In this document: one piece after another, positions 14,599 through 23,777 of the stretch
Layout: each line of letters starts with the position of its first letter
Numbering within the stretch: the stretch's first letter is position 1
Source of the DNA: Cyclobacteriaceae bacterium
GTDB taxonomy: Bacteria > Bacteroidota > Bacteroidia > Cytophagales > Cyclobacteriaceae
Reading direction: 5' to 3'
DNA: 58,713 bases
Assembly: GCA_025350305.1 (NCBI GenBank)
Contig: JANXYC010000125.1
Span: 1-58,713, forward strand
Position numbers and translations under genes: made by a program
The notes under the pieces: model-generated
The model's input: the letters and a program-made list of their open reading frames with translations, nothing else
Told to the model about the DNA's origin: nothing
Database searches by the model: none

Positions 14599-15969
14599 TT
14601 ATACCCTATTCAAAACCACCACGTTCTTCGGCAATTTATTTTTAGTCCATTGCCTATGCATGACCATCGCCGCGCCCAGGGCTGAGGCTTGGGGCAGCGT
14701 TGCGGCGAATACTTCCAGAAACGGGAATGCATCTTTTAACAGCTTCATGAAAATCTTATTCTTGCTAAATCCTCCATCGACAAATAATTTTTTGGTATAC
14801 GTGGACTGAAGAACAAGAGACGTGGATGTTTTCTGAAATCCTACAAGGTCAATCATTAATTGATAGTAGGCCTCTTCAGGTGATTTGAATGTTGACAAGT
14901 CCTTGTGAAAGAAGTCCCCACTAATCAACCGGGTCGGGTCAAGGCCGATGGCCGGCTCAAAATTGAATTCCATTCTCAGTTTTTCAACAATACGGTCATC
15001 GTAGGGGATGGTGTTGTGAAAGTCCGGTTTCTGATGAAAATATTCAGCGATTCTTTCAGCATGTTGCTCATGTGCGTGGCCGGCGAATAAACGCGAGGCT
15101 TTCACGGCCTCGCCTTGATAACTCAAATAGCACAAACAGTCATTTGCCAGCGCTGTTTCGGTGAGTGGAGAAGTGCTAAAGGGATTCAGAGTGATGTTCC
15201 ATGTTCCTGTAGACAACAACACAAAATCTCTTCCGAATTGATTCAGATAGGGGACGAGCGCAGCGGAACTGTCGTGCAAACCGATACCGATGACAAGAGG
15301 ATGGTTGTTCAACTCTATTGGAACTACTTTATCCGATGAAGCAATGGGAGCCAACTTCTGAATAATTTCTTCTTTGATAACCCATGGATGATAGCGATGA
15401 TGTGTAAAGTCCCAAAGTCCGGTATGGCATCCGATGCTGGTGATATCGGTAAACGCCTGATGGCCGAATAAAAAGCTAAGGTATTGAGGCAGGTGTAATG
15501 AGAACCTGATCTTATTAAATAACATCGGTTGCTCACATTTCAACCGATACAATTGCATGCCTGAATTCAGACTCCCCAAGACCGGAGAGGCTGTTGCCAG
15601 TGAGAAACTATTCTCTCCTCCATACGTGTCATAAAACTTTTTCCGAAGACTGTCCGGGTAGGGCTTTAGATAATTATAAAGGGGCGTGACGAAGTTCCCG
15701 AAAGCATCGAGGTGAACAAGACTTGCGCCGTAAGCAGAAAAATTGATCGCTTTGATGTCAACATCAGGCGTGGTGGAAACTTCATTGATCGAATCGATCA
15801 TCCAGTGTGTGAGTGCAGCGATGTCTTCGCACGGAAATCCATCCTCATCCAGGGTGTCAGGTAATTGAACGGATATTTCGGAGAGGACTTTAAGGTTGGA
15901 ATCAAAGAGCAGGAGCTTCTTGTTGGTTCTTCCAATATCAAAAATTGCGATTGCGGGTGTCGGACCCAT
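14599..15969 (-). CDS. rhaB: Rhamnulokinase-type FGGY sugar kinase
   Basis: Phosphorylates L-rhamnulose to L-rhamnulose 1-phosphate with ATP. The 456-residue protein opens with AIFDIGRTNKKLLLFD, the Bacteroidota form of the FGGY phosphate loop. It has FSAYGASLVHLD, the FGGY-type GLHDSSAALVPY (catalytic Asp region) and LLSTGTWNITLNPF, and ends with the LFVDGGFSKNKIFMKLL adenosine motif. Family members are 450-500 residues. It is the last gene of the minus-strand rhamnose group, one base after rhaI stops. An L-fuculose kinase is the main alternative by sequence alone; the neighbours decide for rhamnulose. Confidence 0.88.
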   Translation of the reverse strand: MGPTPAIAIFDIGRTNKKLLLFDSNLKVLSEISVQLPDTLDEDGFPCEDIAALTHWMIDSINEVSTTPDVDIKAINFSAYGASLVHLDAFGNFVTPLYNYLKPYPDSLRKKFYDTYGGENSFSLATASPVLGSLNSGMQLYRLKCEQPMLFNKIRFSLHLPQYLSFLFGHQAFTDITSIGCHTGLWDFTHHRYHPWVIKEEIIQKLAPIASSDKVVPIELNNHPLVIGIGLHDSSAALVPYLNQFGRDFVLLSTGTWNITLNPFSTSPLTETALANDCLCYLSYQGEAVKASRLFAGHAHEQHAERIAEYFHQKPDFHNTIPYDDRIVEKLRMEFNFEPAIGLDPTRLISGDFFHKDLSTFKSPEEAYYQLMIDLVGFQKTSTSLVLQSTYTKKLFVDGGFSKNKIFMKLLKDAFPFLEVFAATLPQASALGAAMVMHRQWTKNKLPKNVVVLNRV

Positions 15970-15970
15970 G

Positions 15971-17245
15971 CTAAAGTCCGCTGGCTGTAGTTTGAGATCC
16001 TCTCTCCTTGATCAACTTCTCGCGAACCCTCAGCTCGCGATACAATATGACAGGCTGGAGCGCCCCACCGGCTTTCAACCTCGCCTCCGCAACGAGCGGC
16101 CGGACATCCGTGCGGTATGCCTGTTGAAGTATATCCTGTGCGAGAACAACATCGTTTGATTTCTGGGCGGCCCCCAATGCTCTCCGGTCCACCAGCAAGG
16201 CTTGCGCATAGGCCATTTTAATAGCTTCGACCGACTGCAGTAAATCCTCCAGGGGATCTTTGACATTGTGCGACGCATCGATCATCCAACCTAGCGCTTC
16301 TGCGTGATTCATTTTGTTTGCATCCATACCTTCCAGGAGCTCATTGAAAATGAGAAATAACTGGTAGGGGTTAATGCTGCCCACCGTGAGATCATCATCC
16401 CCATATTTTGAATCGTTAAAGTGAAAGCCCCCAAGCTTTCTCTCCATCAGCAGCAGGGAAACAATCTGTTCGATGTTCGCATTCGGCAAGTGATGTCCAA
16501 GGTCAACGAGGGTATAGGCCTTTGGCCCAAGTTTACTGGCGTAGAGATACGATTGACCCCAATCACCCACGGTCATTGAGTAGAAGTTGGGTTCGAAAGC
16601 CTTGTACTCGATATACATTTTCCAGTTTCGGGGCAATGCCGAATAAATCTCTTCTAAGCTTTCGAGTGTGTGTTGAAAAGCTTGTCTGAAATTCAATTGG
16701 CCCGGGAAGCAAGATCCATCGGATAACCAAATGGTGATAGCAGTTGATCCCAGTGCTTGTCCGTGCCTGATCACGTCAAGGTTGTGTCGAATGGCTTGCT
16801 TGCGGATGGACTTATTTACATGTTGCAGAGACCCAAACTTGTAACTAAGTTTTTGGTTGGATTGATCCTGAAAAGTATTGGAATTTACTGCATCAAACGT
16901 CAAGCCATGGCTGGCCGCGAGATTTCGGATGGATTTGACGTTGTTAGGAACATCCCAGGGAATGTGCAGCGATATGGCGCCACTGGATTGATTGAGTGCG
17001 TGGAGCAGCCCGATATCTTCAATTTTTTCTTCTAGTGTGCGTGGCTCACCGCCAAGAGAAAATCTTCCAAACCGCGTACCGCCAGTTCCCAATGCCCAAC
17101 TTGGAATGGCAATTTGAAACGCGATCAACTTTTTCAGTACGGTGTTGATGTTCGGAATATCTGGCGCCAGCTGTCCGTATTTCTTTTTATGATGGCCCAT
17201 CAGGCGATCATTGTGTTTTTGAATACTTATTCTTTCAAGTTCCAT
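15971..17245 (-). CDS. rhaI: L-rhamnose isomerase, RhaI type
   Basis: Interconverts L-rhamnose and L-rhamnulose. The 424-residue protein belongs to the xylose-isomerase-like TIM-barrel family of Pseudomonas-type L-rhamnose isomerase, not to E. coli RhaA. It shows SWALGTGGTRFGRF, the metal-ligand segments IEYKAFEPNFYS, LVDLGHHLPNANIEQ and GGFHFNDSKYGDDDLTVGS, and TITIWLSDG-like ITIWLSDGSCFPGQ. The start at 17245 gives the usual N-terminus. It is followed one base later by rhaB and preceded by rhaM 11 bases away, so all three are surely co-transcribed. Confidence 0.93.
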   Translation of the reverse strand: MELERISIQKHNDRLMGHHKKKYGQLAPDIPNINTVLKKLIAFQIAIPSWALGTGGTRFGRFSLGGEPRTLEEKIEDIGLLHALNQSSGAISLHIPWDVPNNVKSIRNLAASHGLTFDAVNSNTFQDQSNQKLSYKFGSLQHVNKSIRKQAIRHNLDVIRHGQALGSTAITIWLSDGSCFPGQLNFRQAFQHTLESLEEIYSALPRNWKMYIEYKAFEPNFYSMTVGDWGQSYLYASKLGPKAYTLVDLGHHLPNANIEQIVSLLLMERKLGGFHFNDSKYGDDDLTVGSINPYQLFLIFNELLEGMDANKMNHAEALGWMIDASHNVKDPLEDLLQSVEAIKMAYAQALLVDRRALGAAQKSNDVVLAQDILQQAYRTDVRPLVAEARLKAGGALQPVILYRELRVREKLIKERGSQTTASGL

Positions 17246-17256
17246 AGCGTGGGAGT

Positions 17257-17571
17257 TCAGGACAAATAAAAAACTTCTTTAAGTTGGATGCTCCTGGGCG
17301 AGTGGTCAGGGTTGGTTGCCATGATGTCCTTCATGTAATCCCACCATTTCTTCATAATCGCATTCTCTGACAATTTATCCAGTGATTCAGAATGTGCGAT
17401 TTTTAAGGTACCGAAAAGCAAGTGGGTTTCTTCATCAAAAAAGATAGAATAATCCCGTACGCCCGCTGACGTAAGCAATTGCTTCAACTCCGGCCACAGT
17501 AAATCGTGACGTCTTTTGTATTCTTCAGCCTGTCCGGCGTTAAGTTTCATTTTGAAAGCAAATCGCTCCAT
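17257..17571 (-). CDS. rhaM: L-rhamnose mutarotase
   Basis: Interconverts alpha- and beta-L-rhamnopyranose, feeding the form the isomerase accepts. At 104 residues it is a typical ferredoxin-like alpha/beta barrel. Family residues include FKMKLNAGQAEEYKRRHDLLWPEL (catalytic His and proton relay), VRDYSIFFDEETHLLFG and MKKWWDYMKDIM. It starts 27 bases after the aldolase/dehydrogenase gene and ends 11 before rhaI, within one operon. Confidence 0.93.
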   Translation of the reverse strand: MERFAFKMKLNAGQAEEYKRRHDLLWPELKQLLTSAGVRDYSIFFDEETHLLFGTLKIAHSESLDKLSENAIMKKWWDYMKDIMATNPDHSPRSIQLKEVFYLS

Positions 17572-17598
17572 AAATTAGTCATTAGTCATTACTCACCC

Positions 17599-19710
17599 TC
17601 ACCTTACAAATGCCATTGCCACGCCACCGTCAACATTCAACACATTGCCCGTTGATTTATTCAGCAGTCCACCCACCAGCGCAAAGCAGGCATTGGCAAT
17701 ATCTTCCGGAAGTATGACCTCATTCAGCAAGGTGCGTTTTGCGTAAAATGCCGGCAAATCCTCAATTTTAATACCATACGCTTTTGCGCGTCCTTCTGCC
17801 CATGCACCTTCCCATATTTTGCTATCGGAAATAACTGCATCGGGGTTCACCACATTGACACGTATTTTATCGGCACCTAACTCGGCTGCATTCAAACGAC
17901 TGAGGTGCAGTTGCGCTGCTTTTGCCGATCCGTAGCCGGAATTATTAGGCCCTGAAACGAGAGCATTTTTGCTGACAATGTTAATCACATCACCACCCAA
18001 ATTCTGCCTTCGCATAATCTCAACGCCACTTTGAGTGATCAAAAACTGACCTTTCACAAGAATATCATACAACAAGTCCCAATCCTTTTCGGTGTGCTCT
18101 TCGATTGACTTGGATATTGAAATGCCGGCGCAGTTTACGATGATATCGACCCCACCAAAAGCAAGAGCAGAAGTTCTAAACGCTTGTTTAATCTGCTCCC
18201 CATTCATGACATCGAGTAAAACCGAGGCGTAAGCGTCATTGCCAAAGTGGTTCTTAAATTCTGTATCTGCTTTTGTAAGGCGATCTTCATCATTGTCGTT
18301 GATGACTACACTGGCTCCTTCAGCAATAAATTTTTTAGCGATCGCTTTCCCGATGCCCCCTGCACTGCCGGTGATCAAGGCAATTTTTCCGGACAACGCT
18401 TTTGGTTTGGGCATCCGCTGAAGTTTTGCTTCTTCCAACAGCCAGTACTCAATGTCAAATGCTTCCTGGCGTGGGAGGGAAGTATACGTTGATATGGCTT
18501 CAGCGCCTTTCATCACATTGATGGCATTGATATAGAATTCTGCCGCCACCCGTGAGGTCTGCTTGTCTTTCGCAAAAGTGAACATTCCTATTCCAGGGTA
18601 GAGTATCACCACCGGGTTTGGATCACGCAAAGAAGGACTGTTTGGATGTTTATGTTTTTCATAATATCCAACGTACATTTTTCGATACGCTTCAAATTGT
18701 GGGAGGAGCTTCGCTCTCACACCCTTTGCATCCAAAAGGTCTTCTTCTGGTGTAAGGGTCAGCACCAGCGGACTGATTTTCGTGCGAAGAAAATGATCCG
18801 GGCAACTTGTGCCCATGGGGGCCAGCCGTTCCAAATCTTTTGAGTTAATGAATTCAAGCACCCGATCATCGTCGGTAAAATGACCCACCATTCGGCTATA
18901 GCCCGAACACAAACCACGAAGCGTGGGGGCCAAAGTGGCCGCTTGTTTTAACCGGCTTTCTTTTTGTATCGAATCCAGTTTGGCGCCACCAAAGACGGGT
19001 TTCTTTTTTCCGAGATTCTGCTGAATGTACTCCGCGCATTTTTCAACCACTTCCAACGTATTGACATAACTCTGATAAGCCGTATCGCCCCAGGTGAAAA
19101 GGCCGTGAGAGCCCAGCATGATTCCACGGATGCCGGGATTTTCATCCAGGCACTTCTTTAGTTTCAGTCCAAGATCAAAACCGGGACGTTGCCATTCGAC
19201 CCACCCAATGGCTCCGCCAAATAATTCCTGGGTGATCTTCTTGCCGTCTTTTGATGCAGCGATGGCAATGGCGGCATCGGGATGCAAGTGATCAATGTGT
19301 TTGAATGGAAGAAATCCGTGAAGAGGTGTGTCAATAGACGGGGCTTTTGAGGCTATGTCATAGATGCAATGATTGAAGAGTTCAACCATCTCATCTTCAT
19401 AATTAATTCCTTTGTAAACCGTTGTCAGACTCCGCAAACGGTCTACATAGAGGGCAGCCAATCCATTTCGTTTCATCGTACCTAAATCACCGCCCGAACC
19501 CTTTACCCGCATGACTTCCGTTTCTTTCCCCGTCAGGGGGTCTCTTGCCATTGCCTTGCAAGAAGTATTGCCGCCTCCATAGTTGGTGAGCCGCAAATCA
19601 GCGCCTAACAGGTTTGATCGATACACCAGTAAGGCAACTTCGTCACCTGCCATTGCGGATGCTTTCGAGGTGTCCCACAAATAGCTTACATGTTTGAATG
19701 CTTTTGACAT
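17599..19710 (-). CDS. rhaEW: Bifunctional rhamnulose-1-phosphate aldolase / lactaldehyde dehydrogenase
   Basis: A 703-residue fusion. The N-terminal half (about residues 1-420) is a class II aldolase: LTNYGGGNTSCKAM, TPLHGFLPFKHIDHLHPDA (zinc His residues) and GIMLGSHGLFTWGD. It cleaves L-rhamnulose 1-phosphate to dihydroxyacetone phosphate and L-lactaldehyde. The C-terminal part (about 435-700) is a short-chain dehydrogenase: ALITGSAGGIGKAIAKKF (NAD site), NCAGISISKSIEEH, SGYGSAKAAQLHLSRLN (Y-x3-K), expected to oxidise lactaldehyde. The same fusion is known from Bacillus and Bacteroidota rhamnose operons as RhaEW. Both domains look complete. Confidence 0.92.
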   Translation of the reverse strand: MSKAFKHVSYLWDTSKASAMAGDEVALLVYRSNLLGADLRLTNYGGGNTSCKAMARDPLTGKETEVMRVKGSGGDLGTMKRNGLAALYVDRLRSLTTVYKGINYEDEMVELFNHCIYDIASKAPSIDTPLHGFLPFKHIDHLHPDAAIAIAASKDGKKITQELFGGAIGWVEWQRPGFDLGLKLKKCLDENPGIRGIMLGSHGLFTWGDTAYQSYVNTLEVVEKCAEYIQQNLGKKKPVFGGAKLDSIQKESRLKQAATLAPTLRGLCSGYSRMVGHFTDDDRVLEFINSKDLERLAPMGTSCPDHFLRTKISPLVLTLTPEEDLLDAKGVRAKLLPQFEAYRKMYVGYYEKHKHPNSPSLRDPNPVVILYPGIGMFTFAKDKQTSRVAAEFYINAINVMKGAEAISTYTSLPRQEAFDIEYWLLEEAKLQRMPKPKALSGKIALITGSAGGIGKAIAKKFIAEGASVVINDNDEDRLTKADTEFKNHFGNDAYASVLLDVMNGEQIKQAFRTSALAFGGVDIIVNCAGISISKSIEEHTEKDWDLLYDILVKGQFLITQSGVEIMRRQNLGGDVINIVSKNALVSGPNNSGYGSAKAAQLHLSRLNAAELGADKIRVNVVNPDAVISDSKIWEGAWAEGRAKAYGIKIEDLPAFYAKRTLLNEVILPEDIANACFALVGGLLNKSTGNVLNVDGGVAMAFVR

Positions 19711-19748
19711 GAGTGCCCTTTTTTAAATTTGATAAATCTAATCGTATG

Positions 19749-20804
19749 TCATTTGATGGAATTTCCGTACCCTACAAGCAAGACCGATAGAATGATCGTT
19801 AAAATTCCCATCGCAATGGTAGTTCTTGTTTTCGAACTCACACCTTTCCATTCTTTTGACAGGAAACCCCAACCGTTTGCGATGAGGATAATGAAGGCCA
19901 TGTGCAAGATCCAGGAGCTGGCTCCGTTGCCCAGCTTGCTTTCGCCCATCCCATAAAAAAAGAATTGCAAAAACCAGGTTGTTCCAGCCACCGCCGAGAA
20001 AAGATAATTGTTGAGGAGGGGGGTTTTGACATTCGCATAGTCGCTGAAAGTCCTGTTGCGCGCATTCAATATCATACACCAAACAAAATTAGTAGACAAT
20101 CCTCCCCACAACAAAACAACATACGTGACATTGTTTTGATACAATGGATTGAGTCCTGAAGCAACGGCCGCCTCAGCCATCGGCTTGCCGGCCTCGATAC
20201 CAAAATTGAAGCAAGAGCTTAAAATGCCCGACAGGATGGCAACGGTTAGTCCTTTGACAAGGCTAAACTCAGGCACACTTTTTTTCTTTTCCGAGTCGGA
20301 TAATTCGCCCTCTTTCATCAGGCCTGCCCTTCCGCAAAGGTAAATACCCAGCAAACAGATGGCCACGCCGGCCAGCACGATCCTGCCCCAGTGAGTGGAA
20401 AGCATTTCAGAAAAGGTAGTTTTGCCAAGTGCAGGAGAGAAGTTGTAATAGATCGAAGGCACCAACGCACCAAATGCCGAACAAAAACCAAGTACAACAG
20501 AGTTCCCCAGCGACATGCCCAGGTAGCGGACACCCAAGCCGTAGGTTAGTCCACCAATTCCCCAGAGCAGTCCAAACGTGAACACATATTTTAATGTAGC
20601 AACAGGAGTGGTGCTTATAATTTCAGAAAAGCCTGGAAGGGTGAGCCAGGCAGCGAGCGGAGGGACAACAAGCCAGGAAAACAATCCTCCTATGATCCAA
20701 TAGCTTTCCCAGGCCCAGCCCTTCACTTTTTTAAAGGGCATATAAAAACTACCTGAAGCAAAGCCTCCAATGAAGTGGAAAATTACACCCAGGATGATTT
20801 GCAC
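19749..20804 (-). CDS. rhaT: L-rhamnose/proton symporter
   Basis: Imports L-rhamnose across the inner membrane with protons. The 351-residue protein has ten predicted helices of the drug/metabolite transporter superfamily, RhaT branch. The N-terminal motif FHFIGGFASGSFYMPFKKVKGWAWE is diagnostic. Others are WGIGGLTYGLGVRYLGMSLGNS, GILSSCFNFGIEAGKPMA and YGMGESKLGNGASSWILHMAF. It starts 125 bases below the rhamnosidase gene and 38 above the aldolase fusion. Confidence 0.95.
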   Translation of the reverse strand: MQIILGVIFHFIGGFASGSFYMPFKKVKGWAWESYWIIGGLFSWLVVPPLAAWLTLPGFSEIISTTPVATLKYVFTFGLLWGIGGLTYGLGVRYLGMSLGNSVVLGFCSAFGALVPSIYYNFSPALGKTTFSEMLSTHWGRIVLAGVAICLLGIYLCGRAGLMKEGELSDSEKKKSVPEFSLVKGLTVAILSGILSSCFNFGIEAGKPMAEAAVASGLNPLYQNNVTYVVLLWGGLSTNFVWCMILNARNRTFSDYANVKTPLLNNYLFSAVAGTTWFLQFFFYGMGESKLGNGASSWILHMAFIILIANGWGFLSKEWKGVSSKTRTTIAMGILTIILSVLLVGYGNSIK

Positions 20805-20859
20805 GATGTTCTTAGGGAATGTAGTGTGACAACTAATCTATTTCTACAGCAAGGGTGAG

Positions 20860-20945
20860 TGGCAAGTGGTAAGTGGTAATCGGTGGTTCAGTGAGTCATG
20901 TTTGACCGATTACTGTCACTGATCACCACTCACCGACTACCGGTA
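20860..20945. repeat. Word repeat between rhamnosidase and rhaT genes
   Basis: GAGTGGCAAGTGGTAAGTGGTAATCGGTGG is followed within 40 bases by the opposite-strand words GATCACCACTCACCGACTACCGG. It is an imperfect inverted repeat of the word class seen in other gaps. The last bases enter the 3' end of the rhamnosidase gene, whose C-terminal residues are therefore repeat-derived. Confidence 0.6.
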
Positions 20946-23647
20946 CTAAAGCGATACCTACCTGACCCTGTGCTAAGTATAATATACCCGCCTTCAGTTC
21001 CCAACACTTTGATGTCACTTACACCGGGCAATGGTTTTCCATTTTCTAAAATATTGGAAGCAGCAGCAGCAGGCACAAAGATGGAAGCGGAGGTGTTTAC
21101 GGGTATTTCAACATCCATTGTTAGTTTTCCATTTTCCACCTTCCAGTGTGAGCTTACTTTGCCGTAGCAGGATTGAAAATCGGCGCCGGCAAACGTCAAA
21201 TTGCCGCCGACGTGAGGTTTAATCTGAATATGCCTGTACCCAGGGGCGTCTTCGTAGGTGTCAATACCGGCAACGGTTCGATACATCCAATCACCAATGG
21301 CACCATAGGCATAATGGTTAAACGAATTCATGCCGGGTGTTTGAAAAGTACTATCCGGCTTAATGCCATCCCATCTTTCCCAGATTGTAGTGGCACCCAT
21401 TGTAACAGGATACAGCCAGGAGGGGTACGTTTTTTGTTCAAGCAATTGATACGCAACATCCGTGTAGCCAAAGCGACTGAGCACATGACACAAATAGGGG
21501 GTGCCCAGAAATCCGGTAGTAAGATGATTGTTATACGATTTCACATTTTGAACTAACTTCTCTGCCGCCTGTTGACGCCGGGATTCAGGAAGCATGTCAA
21601 AATTCAAAGCAAGAACATAGGCGGTTTGTGTGCTGGAAACCAATCTGCCATTTGACGTGAGGTATTCTTTTACAAAGGCATCTTTAACGTTACGCAGAAG
21701 ATCAGTGAACGTGGCAACATCTTCTTTCTTTCCTAAGACTTTGGCTGCATTGATCAGCAACTGCGCAGAGTGGGCAAAGAAAGCCTGCGCGATCAGATAT
21801 TTATCCGTGACGGCTGACCTTCCATCGTTATCATCAAAGGGTCGATAGAAAAGCCAGTCGCCAAAGTGGAATCCTTTGTTCCAAAGATAGTTTGTGCTAC
21901 TGCGCTCCATAAATCCGACCCAACCTTTCATACTTTCATATTGATCTTCGAGTATTCTTTTATCCCCATACGCCAGGTACATGTTCCATGGAATAATGGT
22001 GGCAGCATCCGACCACCCGGCCGAACCAGCAGCGCGGGCCCCAAGAACATTGGGAATGACAAAGGGAACGCTTCCATCTACCTGATCAGCCGCAAGGTCT
22101 TTTAACCATTTTGAAAAGAAATTATTTACGCCAAAGTTGAAAGCCGCCGTCCTGGAGAAGGCCTGCGCATCACCTGTCCAGCCGAGTCGTTCATCGCGTT
22201 GTGGACAGTCCGTGGGTACATCAAGAAAGTTTCCTTTTTGTCCCCATTGGATGTTGTGCTGCAATTGATTGATGAGTGGATGGGAACATGTGAAATTGCC
22301 GGTAGGCTTCATGTCAGAATACAGTGTGATGGCATTAAAGTTCCCGGGATTTATTTCTCCCGGATAGCCTTCGATCTTTATGTACCGGAATCCCTGAAAA
22401 GTGAAGTGTGGTTCGAAGAATTCTTCGCCGCCGCCTTTTAAGAAATAAACATTTTGTTGCTTGGCAGGCCGTAAATTCTCCGTATAAAAATTACCCTGCT
22501 TGTCCAATACTTCGGCATGGTATAAAATTATTTTATCACCAGCAGTTCCTTTCACGTTCATTTGCACCCAACCCACCAGATTCTGTCCGAAATCAATTAC
22601 CCGCTCACCTTTTGGCGTTGTAATGAGTTTGACAGCCTTAAGGGTTTCGTGTTTTTTTATTGGCTCATTGTAGGTAGCCACCAAGTTGTGAGCATCACCA
22701 TTTTTTGTTTTAACGCCCGACCAATTGGCGTCCGAATATCCCACAATTTTCCAGCCTATTTTTTCTTTTCGTGCGTCGATTGTCTCACCGTTGTAGATAT
22801 CTGCCTTCATAATGCTTCCGGTAGAACTTTTCCAGGATTCATCGGACACAATTATCCCGGAAGTTCCATCAGTGTACCGAAGTTCCAGTTGAAAGAGCAG
22901 GGCCAAATCTTTACCGTAAAAATTCTTTTGTCCTCCAAATCCTATGAATCCACGATACCAACCGCTTCCCAGGACAACACCCACAGCATTTGTCCCTTCT
23001 ATGAGTAATCCTGTGACGTCATATTGCTGGTATTGCAAGCGCCTGGAGTAGCTCGTCCAGCCAGGTGTTAAGTAAGAATCACCGACACGCTTTCCGTTGA
23101 TGCTTGCTTCGTACAGTCCTTCTGCTGTAATATATGCGGTAGCTGATTTAATTTTTCTTGAGGCCTTAAATTCTTTACGAAATAATGGACTGGGACGATC
23201 AACCGTATCTTCTTTATATCCAACCTGTATCCATTTAGCTTTCCAATCGTCAGGCTTCAGAAGTCCCATTTGCCAAAAGGCCGGATCACTCCACGGAGAG
23301 ATGTTGCCCATTTGGTCCCACACCCGTACCTGCCAGAAATAATTTTTTCCGGACTCAAGGGGCGTGCCACTATATGGGACATAAACAGATTGGTCAGAAG
23401 GAACTTTCCCGGTATTCCAGCTACCTCCCTTTTTTAAGGTCACCGGATCATTGCTCACCCGGATTTCATAAGCCGATTGCATCACATTTCTTTTGTCCGA
23501 AATCAATTGCCAGCTAAACCTCGGTTGAAGTATGTCCAGACCAACGGGATTTGAAAGATTTTCACACAATGGGTTTTGTACCGTAACCTGTGCGGTGGCA
23601 ATAAAGCTTAGCAATTGCAGGCCTATCGAATAGAGAAATGTCTTCAT
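20930..23647 (-). CDS. Secreted alpha-L-rhamnosidase (GH78)
   Basis: Releases L-rhamnose from plant polysaccharides or glycosides. The start is taken at ATG 23647, which gives a signal peptide (MKTFLYSIGLQLLSFIATAQ). The open frame extends 38 codons upstream, but without signal-peptide logic. The mature protein (about 885 residues) has an N-terminal fibronectin-like domain, beta-sandwich domains including TAYITAEGLYEASINGKRVG, and a six-hairpin (alpha/alpha)6 barrel. The catalytic region is DVPTDCPQRDERLGWTGDAQ. The MGATTIWERWDG segment carries the second conserved Glu, and SFNHYAYGAIGDWMYRTVAG is also conserved. A C-terminal jelly-roll domain ends the protein. It heads the rhamnose group, so supply and use of the sugar are co-expressed. 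No SusC/SusD pair is nearby. Confidence 0.93.
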   Translation of the reverse strand: MKTFLYSIGLQLLSFIATAQVTVQNPLCENLSNPVGLDILQPRFSWQLISDKRNVMQSAYEIRVSNDPVTLKKGGSWNTGKVPSDQSVYVPYSGTPLESGKNYFWQVRVWDQMGNISPWSDPAFWQMGLLKPDDWKAKWIQVGYKEDTVDRPSPLFRKEFKASRKIKSATAYITAEGLYEASINGKRVGDSYLTPGWTSYSRRLQYQQYDVTGLLIEGTNAVGVVLGSGWYRGFIGFGGQKNFYGKDLALLFQLELRYTDGTSGIIVSDESWKSSTGSIMKADIYNGETIDARKEKIGWKIVGYSDANWSGVKTKNGDAHNLVATYNEPIKKHETLKAVKLITTPKGERVIDFGQNLVGWVQMNVKGTAGDKIILYHAEVLDKQGNFYTENLRPAKQQNVYFLKGGGEEFFEPHFTFQGFRYIKIEGYPGEINPGNFNAITLYSDMKPTGNFTCSHPLINQLQHNIQWGQKGNFLDVPTDCPQRDERLGWTGDAQAFSRTAAFNFGVNNFFSKWLKDLAADQVDGSVPFVIPNVLGARAAGSAGWSDAATIIPWNMYLAYGDKRILEDQYESMKGWVGFMERSSTNYLWNKGFHFGDWLFYRPFDDNDGRSAVTDKYLIAQAFFAHSAQLLINAAKVLGKKEDVATFTDLLRNVKDAFVKEYLTSNGRLVSSTQTAYVLALNFDMLPESRRQQAAEKLVQNVKSYNNHLTTGFLGTPYLCHVLSRFGYTDVAYQLLEQKTYPSWLYPVTMGATTIWERWDGIKPDSTFQTPGMNSFNHYAYGAIGDWMYRTVAGIDTYEDAPGYRHIQIKPHVGGNLTFAGADFQSCYGKVSSHWKVENGKLTMDVEIPVNTSASIFVPAAAASNILENGKPLPGVSDIKVLGTEGGYIILSTGSGRYRFSTGSR

Positions 23648-23707
23648 ATCAACGGGATAAAATGGTTGATAAATATCGCAATGATTCGGAACAAACTGAC
23701 TCCGCCC

Positions 23708-23715
23708 CAAAAATA
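23708..23715 (-). promoter_or_regulatory. Possible -7 element of the rhamnose operon
   Basis: On the minus strand TATTTTTG (TAnnTTTG type) lies within TATATATTTTTGGGG, 60 bases before the rhamnosidase start, in the 130-base gap shared with the divergent hrpB gene. No -33 TTTG at clear spacing and no obvious operator repeat is seen. Confidence 0.4.
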
Positions 23716-23777
23716 TATATACTTGTTGGTACTTTTGAGGGATTGGGCGATGCCTATTCACTTAATAATCTTAATCT

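Noticed and set aside
22562-23008. 148-codon plus-strand frame
   Set aside because: Antisense of the GH78 rhamnosidase.
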